Below are positions 1 to 12,300 of a stretch of 64,000 nt of DNA, in pieces. How positions within the stretch are numbered: position 1 is the stretch's first letter; each line of letters begins with the position of its first letter. The translations under genes were made by a program, and so were the position numbers. The stretch spans positions 558,001 through 622,000 of the forward strand of contig JAVLRN010000003.1 of NCBI GenBank assembly GCA_032821775.1, written 5' to 3'. The notes beneath the pieces are model-generated. The model was not told where the DNA came from, did no database searches, and was given only the letters and a program-made list of their open reading frames with translations. The DNA is from Sanguinoderma infundibulare. Taxonomy: Eukaryota > Basidiomycota > Agaricomycetes > Polyporales > Polyporaceae.

Positions 1-1594
1 CTCACGGGTGGCGCTGGGAAGCACTCAGCGTCGGCGTGGCGGAGCGGTTACTTCAGGATCCGTTTTGGCTGCTTTTAGCAATTCCGTTCTTCTCTGCCTC
101 GGGATCAGTTCGATGCCAGGCCCTCTAGACTGGAGGCCGCATAGTGTGTTCACACCGTTCAAACCTATGGATGCTTGGCCGTTGACTGTCGGCAAATGTT
201 TCCCGCTGCGCGCGGAGGGTGAGATCCGATGGGGTAGGTACTCCTGGATGGTCGCGTGCGTTCTTAAAGGGAACACAGAGGCCCAGAAGACAAATGTTTC
301 AAGTCAACATCTATTTCGCCGAGCATAATTAGACAACTTACTTTATGCTTCACCTTGACTTCACTAGCCTAAGCTGTATACCAGGTTGCCAGCCTCTGGC
401 ACCGTTCTTCGGGGTCCGGACCAGTCGCGAATGCGGAGCCTTTGCAGTAGTCCCACGAATCTATGGAACTGAGAGAAAATTTGCTGCGCATTCTCATGCA
501 CGTTTTCGGTGAGCATCCGACGCCAAACACGGTAAGATGGACTCGAGAAAGACCACACAACCGCCGTGGGTGCGATCACGAGCTTGGACTCGTGGATAAC
601 GTTAGACGGACTGCCGCGGCGCTCGTACGACATTCCAAGCGGCTTGGCTGTGCAAACAGGACGAAACCATGCGCCAGTGGGTGCATATGTGTGATGCACG
701 CAGCGAATCGCTTGGCATGCGACCAACATTCGCACCGGTGATATTGAAACGAGCTCATGAAGTGGCACGCTAGAGTTAAAACTCGCGGCGGGACAGTCAT
801 CGGGTGCTGCGGATATCCTCGTTAACGTTCAACTTGGTCGTGTGCTTTCGCGTGCTCGCTTGTCCGTGCTGAAAGATGCTGTCGTGTTCGTTGAAGCTGT
901 AGGATCGTCGCCGCGAAGTGTCAAGAATGGATTCAAGCGTTGCTTAAACACTGCACGCTTTTTCAAGAAAGAAGCAAAAGAGTATTACTTACTTGAGCCG
1001 CATGACCGTCGGATCACAGATCCGGAAACGGAGCCCCGTCTTTTGCCCGTCTGCATTCATAACCGCATTGGAGCCAGACTGGCGCATCGACGTAGTCTGT
1101 CCCCTCGCCAAGCCGCCGACAATTGCGCCGTCGCCATCGTTGGGTACCTCGCAGAGAACCTGTGTCTAAAGTCTGCTGAAATGCGGGGGCAGTCTGCTGC
1201 CACCGGAGATTTTCATGCAGGTATGGCAACGTGCCAAGATATCGATAACATAAGGATAGCGACCTTGAGTGGGTATTGGTGTACACGTGTAGGATGCATT
1301 GTCCAAGAACATCAGGCGTGAGTCGAGCGGAGAATAACGTCGAAAGTCTGCCAATGATGCCACGGTCAGCACCTGCTGGAGCTCTCCTTCCTCGAGTGTC
1401 ACGTTCCCTTCCTCTCCTTTGCCCCTTTCCGCGTGCAGAGACGGCGAAAGGAAAGGGAACTCACCCAAGAAGCCCATATGCAATACAACGACAACCTCTC
1501 AACACAGTTTCGGCGAGGGCCACGAGACGTGCCTGGCCACCCCAGCTCGCCTCTTCTTCGCGTTCTACCCTCGGCAGCAGAGAACCCACCCCAT
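1..1594. other. No confident gene; possible 3' exons of a minus-strand gene
   Basis: No family is recognised here. On the minus strand, about 1180 down to 993, there is an open stretch with coding-like composition that ends in a consensus donor (GTAAGT starting at 992), and an open frame follows from roughly 950 to 800. This could be the 3' end of a gene transcribed leftward, but no domain can be named. Plus-strand open frames over the same bases (for example 842-1321) show no recognisable motif. The remaining sequence shows nothing that can be supported. Confidence 0.25.
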
Positions 1595-3155
1595 CTACAG
1601 TTTCGGCGACAGCCTGGGAGACACCCTGCCAAGGACTCCCAGCCGGTCCCCAGCAAGGTACATCCCATCCCCTTTCTCGAGGTCGACGGTCTCGACGATC
1701 GCCCCGGCCGAGCTCGCGTCCTTCTCCACTCCCAACAGCCCAAGGCCGACCATGGAGTCCCGCTTCGCCTTCTCCCTCTCCCTCTCCTTCTCGTCGTCCG
1801 ACTGCTTCTGCCGGTGACGCTGCGCCCGGCCCCGGCCCCGCTCGCGCTCGCGGTCCTCATCACGGTCCGGCCGGAAACGACTGCGCCTATCGCGCCTGAC
1901 CGAAATGCGCGAGTACGACGAGAACGTGCGGATGATCATCGCAAAGTTGAACACCCCGAACCCGAACACGACCGAGATCGCGACCCTCACGGCCAGCGCC
2001 TGCATCCTCGTCAGCGGCGCGTACCCGTTGACGTCGTCCACCGAGCCCGTGCGCCAGACGAAGGAGAGGATGGCGACACAGAAAGAGATCATCGACCACG
2101 CGAGCCAGATCGCGGGCGTCGCGAGGAGGACCCAGATGTTCCAGAGGAGACCGGTACGCCTCTTGCGCGCCTCCTCCGCCCAGCGGGACGCGCGGTCCAT
2201 GGAGCGCATCGTCCCAAAGTGCACGATGTACACGCAGCCGTATGAGAGCGACATGAGCGCGCACACGAGCGAGAACAGGGCCGTCCAGCGCGTCACAGGG
2301 TCGCCCGCTGCGTCCTGGATCTGGAAGATCGTCAGGAGGGTGCTGGGAAAGTGCCGTGAGCGCTCAGTGCGGCCGCAATAAGTGAGCGGGTGCTTACGTG
2401 CAGAGCAGGGCGGAGACGAGGTTGAACGTCTTCCACTCGCGCATGAGCGTGTCCACAAAGGTCTCCCACGAGATCTTGAATCGCGCCAGGGCGGGCGACA
2501 CCATCGGCGGCGTCCACTCCTCTGGGAACGGCAGGCCGTTCGGCAGCGGCTTCGCGTTCATGTTGTTCGTCGGCGTCGCGAAACCCGTCGCGATCGCGGC
2601 ATCGACGGCCGGGTCGTGCGCAAAGTCGCCGCGCGCGTCGATCAGCCGCTCGAGCTCGGGCTTGCTCAATTCCGCATCCTCGAAGACGCGCGCGACGCGC
2701 TGCCAGTAGAGCGCGGGGAGGTGCAGCAGGAAGTTGAGGTACAGGAGGCGAGGGAAAGTGTACGTAATGAAGACACTGGTGTCGTTGGCGAACACTCGCC
2801 ATGGGTTTCGCTTCTTACGCTGCTCCTCGTCTTTGTCTCCAATGTGTTTACGAGGCCTTCCTGGGCACAACGCGATAGCGAGACGAGATAATAGTGGAGG
2901 CTTGGATGCGAGCGCTATATTCGGGGAAGCAGGGGAGAAGGCAGGAGACGCGGTCTCGAAAGGACGCGCAGGAGACTGCTCGCCGCGAAATCCGAACCAA
3001 CGTATGTGCGAGCTGAATGGATCCGGGGGTATAAAAGGCTCGTCGCGGGTATGATTGCGGTGCAGATATCCATGCAGAATCCGCAGAGGAGACGTCGCGC
3101 GCGACTGAGCCGGAGAGCGCGAAGGTGGCGTCTGAAAGTTGTCCCGACCGTGCAT
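1595..3155 (-). CDS. Conserved multi-pass membrane protein, function unknown
   Basis: Two exons: 3155-2398 and 2342-1595, separated by a 55-nt GT-AG intron whose splice restores the frame, giving about 501 residues. The N-terminal third is Ser/Pro/Arg-rich and low complexity. A first hydrophobic segment lies around 'FITYTFPRLLYLNFLLHL'. Exon 2 has three more: near 'ALFSLVCALMSLSYGCVYI', 'LLWNIWVLLATPAIWLAW' running into 'MISFCVAILSFVW', and 'VRVAISVVFGFGVFNF'. A strongly basic and acidic Arg/Glu/Asp/Lys-rich cytosolic-type tail follows. The start at 3155 was chosen because upstream codons are atypical; an in-frame upstream start at 3359 is possible. I do not recognise a named family. It looks like the long membrane proteins of unknown role that are widely conserved in Agaricomycetes. 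Confidence 0.75.
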
Positions 3156-5439
3156 TTTCGGAGAGAAGTTGTTGCTGGATGGTCGACCACGGCCGCGCGA
3201 GGGGGGTGGTGACTGACTATATATTTGACCGCGTACGGAACTCTCGCGCGATCGGAGAGACGGGGAACCGACGGCGGAGTCGCTGTGGCCCACGCGACCG
3301 GCAACGGCTGTGGTGATGATGTCAGTAGGTGAAGTCTCCTTCGAAATGAGAATCAACACGGCTGGCGTCGTTAAGCCACCCGCGAAGGCCGTCTTCGCGC
3401 GGATCTACACTGGGAGATGGCGGCGGCGGCGGCGGCGCACGGCCATAATGCTAGGCACGACGGCCTCCATTCGAGCCGACAGTTCCAAATCCAGCGCAAG
3501 GAGGGGGTCTTAGCGCATGCCTCTCGCCCTGTCCAGCTGCAAGCGGTGAAGACAATTTCAACCGTTTCACCGCCTTCTGAACGAGCCGTGTGCTCATGAC
3601 ACATCCGTCGACGCTGGAGCGGCGGGTGGGTGCGCTCGGGTTGGGGAGCAGGCCAAGAGAAGCGCGAGATAAGACGCGCTTTTGACAACCAGCCTCAAAT
3701 TATACTTTGCACGGGAGTTCGTGGGCCAGTGGGGAGTATTCTATGACATCATGGAAGTTGGACTCCAGAACATCGAGTACAAGACGGACGTTGGTGTGCG
3801 CGAGCGGTGAGACGATGTGAGCCTCCTTCACCCGTCCCACCACCTTCTGCACCAGTCGGGGACTCGTGACGCATCCGCCGATGCGGGAGCGACAGATAGG
3901 TCCCCTCGGAAGTTGTGAGGCAGGATGTAGGATAGTGAGGGAAGCGAGAGTTAACTTCTGCATCCGGCCTCACACTACTAAGTATACGTTTTCGCCCGAC
4001 GTTGCAAGACAGTATGACATCATCGCACGTTATATTCTTCAGAACGTCCAATACAAGACCGACGTCCGTGCCATACATTGCTCTGCCAGCGAGCGGGTAT
4101 TGGGACATTTGGTGGTGTGAAAGATACGGCGGGCGAAAGGGACATCGAGCGGGTAGGGAAGGAGGGTGGCGCACAAGAAAAGCGGAGCAACTCACTGGGT
4201 CTGGCATTCTGGAGCGACGCAGGAAGGGAGCGTTCGCTTTCATTCCTCTGCCGTGGGGTATCCTTTGTGAACGACGAGTCCGACTCGCTTTGCCGAATGG
4301 GTCCAGGAAGGGACTGCAATGCTTGCAGACTGCCGGAAGCGGAGTCGATGGAAGTGAGGGATGTCGACGCTTCATGTCGTCGGACGACGCGACTCGTCGT
4401 CCTCAGTCGATCGACAACAGGCGAGGATTGGGTTGGAAGGGCGGTGAGCTTGTCAGAGCTGGTCAGGTTGGACGCGGAAGAAAGAGACTCTGTGCCTGAC
4501 GTTGGAGCTAAAGGTGGAATCCTTGCTGCGGATTACGCACCTTGCAACCTCTCCTCGCCGCTCTCGGATGGGAAGGGTATGGAGCTCGAGCGTTCTGGCG
4601 GGGAAGGACGACCTGAAAGCTCGGCCTGTGAAACCGATTCTGCGGGCGTTGACATCGCGTGCGGAACACGTTGTGGAGGTCGTCGAAGGTCGTCAGCAGC
4701 ACGTCAATAGGCGTGAGGATGCAGGGGCCGTCGCCGTCGCAATGGCGCGAGCAGTCAGAGCATGGGTGCGGTGGAGGAGATGGGGAGAGCAAAACGAACA
4801 GAGAAAGCCGTTCTAAGCACTCCGAATACCCACGCACCCCCGATTGGCAAGTGCGACGCGTGGGTGGCTGTACATCGCGTCGCGACTCCGACGCGTCCTT
4901 CCTTCCCAGCCTCTGAAGATCTAGAGGAAGCTGGATATAACTCTGCGTTTGCGCCTTCCTGTGGTTATCACTGTTTCCTAACCAGCACCAGTCGATCACA
5001 ACATGACAGTTCACAAATCGACACGATCGCACCTGGGCCTCGGAGCCAACTTTGCCAGAGATGTATATAATTTCAGTCTATAGGAGAGATCCACGTCATT
5101 GTGCGCGTTGATGGCGCCATGCCAGTCAGTACGTCATGATCGTCGAGACGTTTACCAGATGACGATTCAGGGGTGGTGATCGATCGCATGTATGGAAACA
5201 CTTAGGGCGAGGTAAGTTGCCAGGACGCCCTCGAGTGCGACCTCATATGGCCATGGACCAAGAATCCGTTGACATTGACGACGTGATGCTACTCGTACAT
5301 ACATAAAGCTCATTCAAGGATACATACAGCGGTCATGATCGTACACAAAACATTGAGCGACGTTATTAAGCGTTACCGACGTTGAAGCAGGCTCTACTTC
5401 TTACGAGCAAGAAAGGAAGACGAGCGCCGCCAAACCGCC
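3156..5439. other. Intergenic stretch without a supportable gene
   Basis: Several open frames overlap on both strands (for example 4078-4710 + and 4508-5032 -), but none shows a recognisable motif and they shadow one another. A GGC-rich microsatellite lies near 3420-3437. Degenerate direct repeats occupy 3543-4100 and are listed separately. The part next to 3156 is probably the promoter of the membrane protein gene. Confidence 0.5.
3543..4100. repeat. Degenerate direct repeats, period about 265-270 nt
   Basis: The stretch 3543-3625 is recognisably repeated at about 3807-3905: both contain a 'gcggtgaga/gcggtgaag' start, a CACC-rich section, 'catccg-cga' and 'ggagcg'. The stretch 3742-3797 ('tatgacatcat ... 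tacaagac-gacgt') recurs at 4013-4072. The copies are diverged and contain no long open frame, so this is an old non-coding tandem or dispersed repeat. Confidence 0.5.
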
Positions 5440-7980
5440 TTAACGAACGAGCTGGGTGCCGGGCTTGCCAGTCGGGACCGGGGCATGGGGAACCGGGGCG
5501 TGCGGGACGCGGAGCTTGAGGCCTGTACCACGTCTCGAGTCAGCGACCTACGCCCAGCACCTTCGAGTGACCCAAGTGAAGCGCTTACCGAGGTCCTCCG
5601 CGATGAGGTCCGCGCCCTTCTCGCCGACGAGGAGTGCGGACGAGTACGTGTTCGTGCCGAGGTTGTCCGGGCAGATCGAGAGGTCGACGCACTTGAGGTT
5701 GAATGTGCCGTACACGTTCAACCGCTTGTCGACGACGCCGCCCTGCTCGCGCGGCTTCATCGCGCACGTGCCGAGCGAGTGCCAGGTGGTCTCGACGTGG
5801 TCCGCGATCCAGTCGTCGATCGCCTGGTCGTCCTCCTTGGTGTACTTGATGTCCTCGTGCACCTTGGACGCGTCGTACGGCTCCGACGGCCGGTGCCAGG
5901 TGCCCATGTGGATGCCGACGGTGAGCCCGTCCGGGAGCATCTGCTTGGCGGTCTTGATGTCGATGTCCTGCGCCACCGCGGGCGAGTCGGGGTGGAAGCG
6001 CGGGTGGTGCGAGGTGAGCTCGCCGCGGTACGCTGTCGCGATTGGGTCAGCGAGCTGCCAGAGGGCGGAGGACTAAGAACGGACGTACCGTCCATGCGGC
6101 GCGCGACCTCACGCGTCTTCTTGTAGCTCCAGCGGATCGGCGCGAAGTCGGCCTTGTTGTTCATGAAACCAGAGTCGAAGAACGGCTCGACGTACGGGTT
6201 CGCGGACTGGACGTGGATCTTGCCGCGCGACGCGGGGTACTCGAGGTACTGGAACATCGTGATGTACTTGCCGGGCGGAAGGAGGGAGTGGTCCGCGTAC
6301 GCGCCGCCGACGATGGAGCCGAACATGACCGGCTTATCCGGCTTGTCTTTGAAGTAGCGGTTCCAGAGCTCGTTGAACTCGGGACCCATCTCCTTGAGCT
6401 CCTCCTCGGTAGGGCGGATCTTAAACCCGGCGTCAATCGCGTTCGAGGACAGCCGTGCCTTCTCGGGGCTCGTCTCCCACTCGGCAAAGATCTCCTTCTG
6501 GGCGTCCTTGTCGCCGCGCAGGAAGTCGTCGAGGGTCTGCGTCTCGTTCGAGACGCGGAAGACTGGTCAGGGGATCAGCGAATCATCCGCGAAACAGCGT
6601 CAACGGAAGACTAACTGGAGAGGGTCGTGTAGTGGTCCTGGTACTCCTCTCCGACGCCGGGCAAGTCGCTAACAGTGGGGATGTTGAGCTTCTTGAGCAA
6701 CTCCGCGTTACCAACACCAGAGCGCTCGAGGATCTGCGGGAGAACCCACGCTCAGTTCATCCTATATGGCATACACAACTCGGGGATTCGCTCACCTGAG
6801 GAGTGCCAAGAGTGCCAGAGCTCAAAACGACCATCTTGCGGGCCTTGACGATGGTCTCGACGACCTCGGCGTTGTTCGCCCGGTTTCGTGAGGGAACGTA
6901 TGCGACACCGACAGCCTTGTTGTTCGCATCGAAGAGGACACGGTTCACCCGCGCGTTGCAGCGGAGGAAGAGGTTGTTCTGTGTGTCCATGACGCTGTGA
7001 ACATAAGCTGCCGGAAACGATCAACACCCCGCAGAAGTCATAGCTGACAGTCGTCCGTACCAGTCGCAGCATCAGAACGACGGCCAGTGTGGCGGTTGAT
7101 GTACTTGGCCCAGATCTCGGCCCCATGGGCGGTCTTGAGGTCCTGGATATCGTCTGCAAGAGCCACCATGAGGTTTCTCCAAGACGTCGAATGGTCTGGG
7201 AAGTCAAACTTACCGCTGAATGGAACGCCGATGGCGTGCGAGGCACGCAGGAAGTCCTGCGCCACGGGTTGGATTTGTCCACCGTTGCTGATTGCGATAG
7301 GCCCGTCGTAGCCGTGAGTGTCGTTGTTCACCGGCTTCTGGTAATTCTCGAGACGCTTCATGAGGGGGAGAAGGTCGTTCGCGGTCCAGCCCTCCATCTT
7401 GAAGTCGTCTGCAAACCGAGTTCCGCATCAGTACGTGCCCTTCAGGAAGACAAGGGAGAAATTCAACTCACCCCAGTCAGATGCGGAGGCACGAGTGTAC
7501 ATCTGGAAGTTAATACTGGAGCCACCGCCAAGGATGTTCGCGCAGGGCACGATGGACTGGCGACCACGGAGGTACGAGGACTTCTTGGTGTCGACGTAGA
7601 AGGTGGCCTTGTCGTTGCTGTAACCGTGTCAGCCGTCACCAGCCAGCATATCAGAAACAAGTCATTTACATCCCGTCGCGCTGCATGTTGCGCACATAGA
7701 TACCCGGTCGGTACACCCAAGGATCATCACGGTTGTTGGCGCCAGCTAGCTCCCGTCCCGTCAGACGCGAACATTACGCAAGGAATAACTGACACGTACC
7801 CTCGATGAGCATCACCTTGAGGTTGGGGTCGGCATAGGCCAAACGGCCGGCGACAACGCTCCCAGCGGGACCACCTCTGTAGAGACGAAGACATGGTTAA
7901 GCTCTGGTATCAGGTGTGCAAGAAGACAGTGAGTCGACATACCCGCAGACGATGACATCGACTTCTTCAGGGTGACCCAT
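5440..7980 (-). CDS. Alcohol (methanol) oxidase, GMC oxidoreductase family
   Basis: FAD-dependent oxidation of short-chain alcohols, probably methanol, to aldehyde plus H2O2; in wood-decay fungi this enzyme feeds peroxide chemistry. The start is 7980 ([13 protein letters not shown]), split by an intron inside the Rossmann motif so that the spliced protein reads [17 protein letters not shown]. Downstream are the GMC landmarks: '[10 protein letters not shown]', '[13 protein letters not shown]', 'TRASASDW', then '[15 protein letters not shown]' (second GMC signature). The C-terminal catalytic His sits in '[11 protein letters not shown]' and the Asn in '[10 protein letters not shown]'. At least eight short introns are visible, all GT-AG, with no stop or frameshift. 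The last exon (about 5520-5440) encodes a Pro-rich tail containing the repeat [12 protein letters not shown] and ends QLVR, which is not a canonical PTS1 peroxisomal signal. The similarity is to methanol oxidases of basidiomycetes more than to aryl-alcohol oxidases. Confidence 0.93.
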
Positions 7981-8369
7981 GTTGTTTGGGTGTGCGAGGG
8001 TGAGCAGGTGAGAAGTGGTAAGAATAGAGGTGGGAGCCTCGACTGAGGGTGGGGTGTCTCTATTCTTTCGAGGGACTTATAAACCGTCCAGGACCCCCCT
8101 AAAGTGGGCCGGCCGATCGACCGTTCGTATCTATCGCCCGCCGGTTAGATTCCCAAGAGGTCACTTACGAAAGTCATGGGCCCTCCCACAACGTTGCCGC
8201 TTTGAGTGGGTAGGGACGTCAGCTGGACCGTGCCACTGAAGACAGTTTAGCGCAGGACTCCCGTGAGTCGCAAACCTCAAACCGTAATAGGAACGCCTTT
8301 AGGGCATGACTGCACCCTGGGCGAGGCGAAAAACAGTTTGCCCGCAACTCGCAGCTGGCATGGGGCCGC
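7981..8369. promoter_or_regulatory. Upstream region of the alcohol oxidase gene
   Basis: AT-rich TTTATAAG-like sequence lies on the minus strand near 8075-8083, about 95-100 bases upstream of the start at 7980, a plausible TATA element. No other site can be supported. No gene is seen between the oxidase start and the dispersed repeat at 8370. Confidence 0.35.
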
Positions 8370-9025
8370 TGTATTGACGCCACCGGATGGATTGCAAAGG
8401 CAGCGGGGTTCTATCGACGTACTAACATCCCGACCTACCCACGACTGCGAGGCCCAACATTAGCGCAACCAATCGGCGTTGGAGATGTCAATGGAACCAC
8501 TCACTGCTTGACCAGAAACTGCTACTTATGCCAGTGCGTTTGCTTTCGCAGAGAAGCTTCAATGAGACACTTCAGTTCCAAGCTCGACCGCAACATGTCA
8601 CCTGGTAGAATGTAGCTCGGCATCTCGATCAAGTTGAAACGAGCGCAACGCGCAGGAAGTCGATTCATAGAATGCGGAACGTACCGAGGGGATGCAATAC
8701 CGAATGGAGTCATAGAACGATCATGAGGCCGAGGCATATGACGATGGACTCTTCCTCATTCAGTCGACCCCACCATCAAACCTTGCGAAGACAAGAAGGA
8801 GATGGCCCGAAGAGGGGTAGGATGTGTGAAAATGCGATCGTTTCCCTTGACACCCCGCATTCAATACGGCTTCCCGAGGAAGCACTAGGACACGGAGCTC
8901 CTAACTGCGAGCCTGCGTTGTCATGAACCGGGCGCGACCCTCGACCTTGCGAACATCTGGACCAGTTGTTACGCACAGCCGGTTTGACACTGGTCCCCAC
9001 CACCTGGAGATGGGACAAGTTCCAC
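8370..9025 (+). repeat. Dispersed repeat, copy 1 (inverted copy at 37865-38475)
   Basis: The sequence from about 8370 to 9025 matches the reverse complement of about 38475 to 37865 over roughly 600 bases with moderate divergence. It includes the shared string 'gaccagttg-tacgcacagc' and 'gaaacgatcgcattttcaca' in one orientation. No long open frame is conserved between the copies. One copy lies just upstream of the RdRP gene and the other just upstream of the MFS transporter gene. It may be a transposon remnant or an old segmental duplication. Confidence 0.7.
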
Positions 9026-9370
9026 AAGGTTTAGTGTCGACCTTTTGCCACCTATTCACTCAGGGGTATCAGTTCCAGTTCCCAGAGGGCCGAACAGATG
9101 ACGTACCCAGGCGATGGGGTCGTCCCAAACACAATCATCTTCGCAATATTCTGCATGAGAATCTGATGATAAGCGTGGTGTATCGGGCATGCCGTGTCCC
9201 CGTGGAATTTCGGGACGTATCTCGCTAAGACTTTCGAACCATGGTCGTGTGAGGAAGAGGTGGTAGCAGGTGGTAGCAGGCCGGTAGAGAAGGGTAGAGA
9301 GCAGACCTGTAAGCGCCAAGATGCATCAACGGTTCCCACCTGACCAGCGCCGACCCCAGGTTTACCCCAG

Positions 9371-12300
9371 GTTAGCACCGCCTTCGCTTCGAACTTTTCC
9401 AAGGAGTGGCGGGCGCAGCGCGCCAGGGCAACGCTAGCAAGCCTCTGCGTTCCATATGACCTGCAGACGGAGTACTGGCTGCACACCCGTACCTGCTGCA
9501 TAACACTCGTGACGAAATTCGGCTGCCGAACGCCACTAGGCTGCCCGTATACCACCGAAGTGTGATGAACAAGGCCCACCCTCTTCACAAAAGACGTGTG
9601 TATTAGGATCAGAGAGGGATCATATGTCCCCGGACCATCGTTACCAACCCTGAATGTAGCTTACATTCCACAAACCGTCCCGATTACGTCCGCGGAACCC
9701 GTACATGAGGTCTCCAACAGCCTTGCGGTTGTCTCGATCGGCGACGGACGATGCTCTAATTACCTACAGGAGGACGTGTAACAGAACACTTGCACTCTAC
9801 CGGTCATTACGGGCAGTCCGAAACCTCACTCAGAGGCAGGACGCAGGGAAGCGTCTTCGACTCGTTCAAATTCCACACTAATACGTACATTCGTCGCAAG
9901 CTCCCCCAACGTGGGAAGGATCTTGATGTGAGATTCCAGGGTAGTTGTTGAATGCAAGTACCTGTGATCGTGAAAAAAGAGAGCTCCATCCGGCAGTAAA
10001 GGTGGTAACTCAGACCACCGATATCTGGCCCAGGAAGCTTCCTTTAAATATCACGGATCGTTCAGGCTTGCGACTATGTCACTGCCGAAACGGTAGGCAT
10101 TTGAGTCCTTTATCTGTCGACGATAAGACATGTTACGGCATGGAACCTCACCACGACGTTTCCAACAGGCGTTGATGCTACGACACAAGGACCTTGTTCT
10201 TCAGGAAGGACTCAGTTCGAAGAGGTGCGGTTAGTGCAATGTCAATTTGAGCGCCGAAAAGCGCTTGTCGGCTGCCAAAAGAGGAAAGTTGAACATGGAT
10301 CAAAGTTGGTTGCTGCAGCAGCGCAGCTTGCCCTTTCCCACATCCCTCCTTTTGTACGACCTATTACGCTTCTTTCTTTCATGCTACAAAAAGCCACTAC
10401 CCATATTTATGCAGCAAGCTGTCCCGATGGAATCAATATTCGCAATACGGAAACACAACTTCATCCCGCATCTCGCGCAACCCGTGCCGTCGACGATTCT
10501 ACGCGTTTCTTCATCGTCTCAGTCAACAGGAAGGCCGATGATCGTATCCTGCGACAGACTCTAGCACAGTGGATACACCAGGGGATCGAATACAACGGCA
10601 CCATGTCAGTGAATCCGATCTACTGTCACAGACCGTCACCGTAATCGGTGCGACTCAGCTCGAACCTACCCACAGATACCGATTTCTTGGGGCCACTGAA
10701 TCCCAAATCAAGGCTGGGAAACTCACCTTCTTTCGTGAGGGCAATGGATGGACCGTAGATCGCCTCCTGGCGGGCTTCGGAGATCTGCCTGCTGTGTACC
10801 TGAAGTCTGGCTATGGCAAGTACGCCGCACGTCTGGGACTGTCCTTTTCCTCCACGGTAGCGTCACTCGATGTACGGGTCCCCCATCCCACCTCGTACCT
10901 CGAAATAGGCTAAACTTGACCCTTCGCAGATCCCTCCGGAGTGCGCAATTTCGATACCCGATCTAACGGCTCCGGATGGGTCACTGCACAGCGATGGCTG
11001 TGGCATGATCCGCGACAGCTTCGCTGCCCAGGTGTGTGCCCGACACCAGCTACCACCAGATACAACAGGTGCGTAATAGCCTACTTGTGAATGGTAGCAC
11101 TTGCTGGCAACGCCCTCTGGTCGATGCAAGGAAATTCATGGGAAGTTTGTGGGCCACTTATCATGTCCATAACATTCCCCGAAGAACAAAGAGATGGCGT
11201 CTGTTCATCAATTGACGCCCTGCTTAGTGTTCCAGATACGCCGCGGAGGGATTAAAGGGCTCCTCGTCCGCTACCCGGATGCCGCCTTCGATCGACTATG
11301 TAGGGAACGCTCACGCACACGAGGAGGCCATTACATGATCGCCTATCGTCCCTCGATGCTCAAGTACACGGGTGGGCCGACCACGCTCGAAATGAACAAC
11401 CATAATTTGCCACCTCCTGCTGCGCGTCTCAACATACAGTTTACGGCGCTGCTTCTGACGCTTGGTGTCCCGTTTGAGGTCTTCGCGAGGCTCGTGCAAG
11501 ATCAGCTGGACCTCATCGGGAGCATCCTGACCCACCGTGAGAAGGCGTTACAGTACGTTAAAGGCGAACTCGACGCCGCCGCGGAGGACGACTTCGCTCA
11601 GGGCCGTGAGCCGCATTCACTTCCACCACGCTGTTGCCTCGCCGCTGACCGTTCGATCGTAGTTTACGCTATGCTGCTGGCCGGGCAGGACCTGTCTGAG
11701 CCATACGTGAGGCAAAGGCTCCAAAACTTCCAGAAGAAGCAGTACGAGACCCTCCGCAAGAAGATGACCCTCAGGATCCCCGACTCGGCATATCTTTTCG
11801 GAGTAGTCGACGAGGACGGCGTGCTTGGGCCGAACGAAGTCTACGTGAACCTACCGAGTCGAAGCGGGGTGCTGGTTCGGGACGTGGTCGTAGCGCGGTG
11901 AGGATTTCTCATTCAAGTTCGTGCCTATCAATTACCGACTGAACCTTCTCGGACTAGGAACCCTTCTTTCCATCCTGGCGGTGAGTATGCACTTGTTATG
12001 CATATCGCGGCGCCCACTGTTCATGTCACTCGCAGACTTCCGGAAGCTACATTCCGTAGATCATCCCTCGTTGCGGCATCACCGCAACTGCATAGGTACG
12101 TCCATTTCGCTCCGAATCGCCGGGCACATCTCAATTTCACTCGATGCAGTGTTCCCGTCGACGGCCGCGCACTCCGTCCCGGACACGATCGCATCTGGGG
12201 ATCTCGATGGAGACTTGTACTTCGTTTGCTGGGACCAGAGCCTAATCCCCCCCAAGCAAGCAGACCCCTTCAACCGTGCTCAATCCGCAACGGCGGCAGC

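Noticed and set aside
1276..2264. Plus- and minus-strand frames overlapping the membrane protein gene
   Set aside because: They are composition shadows with Arg/Pro bias and no motif; the spliced minus-strand gene explains the region.
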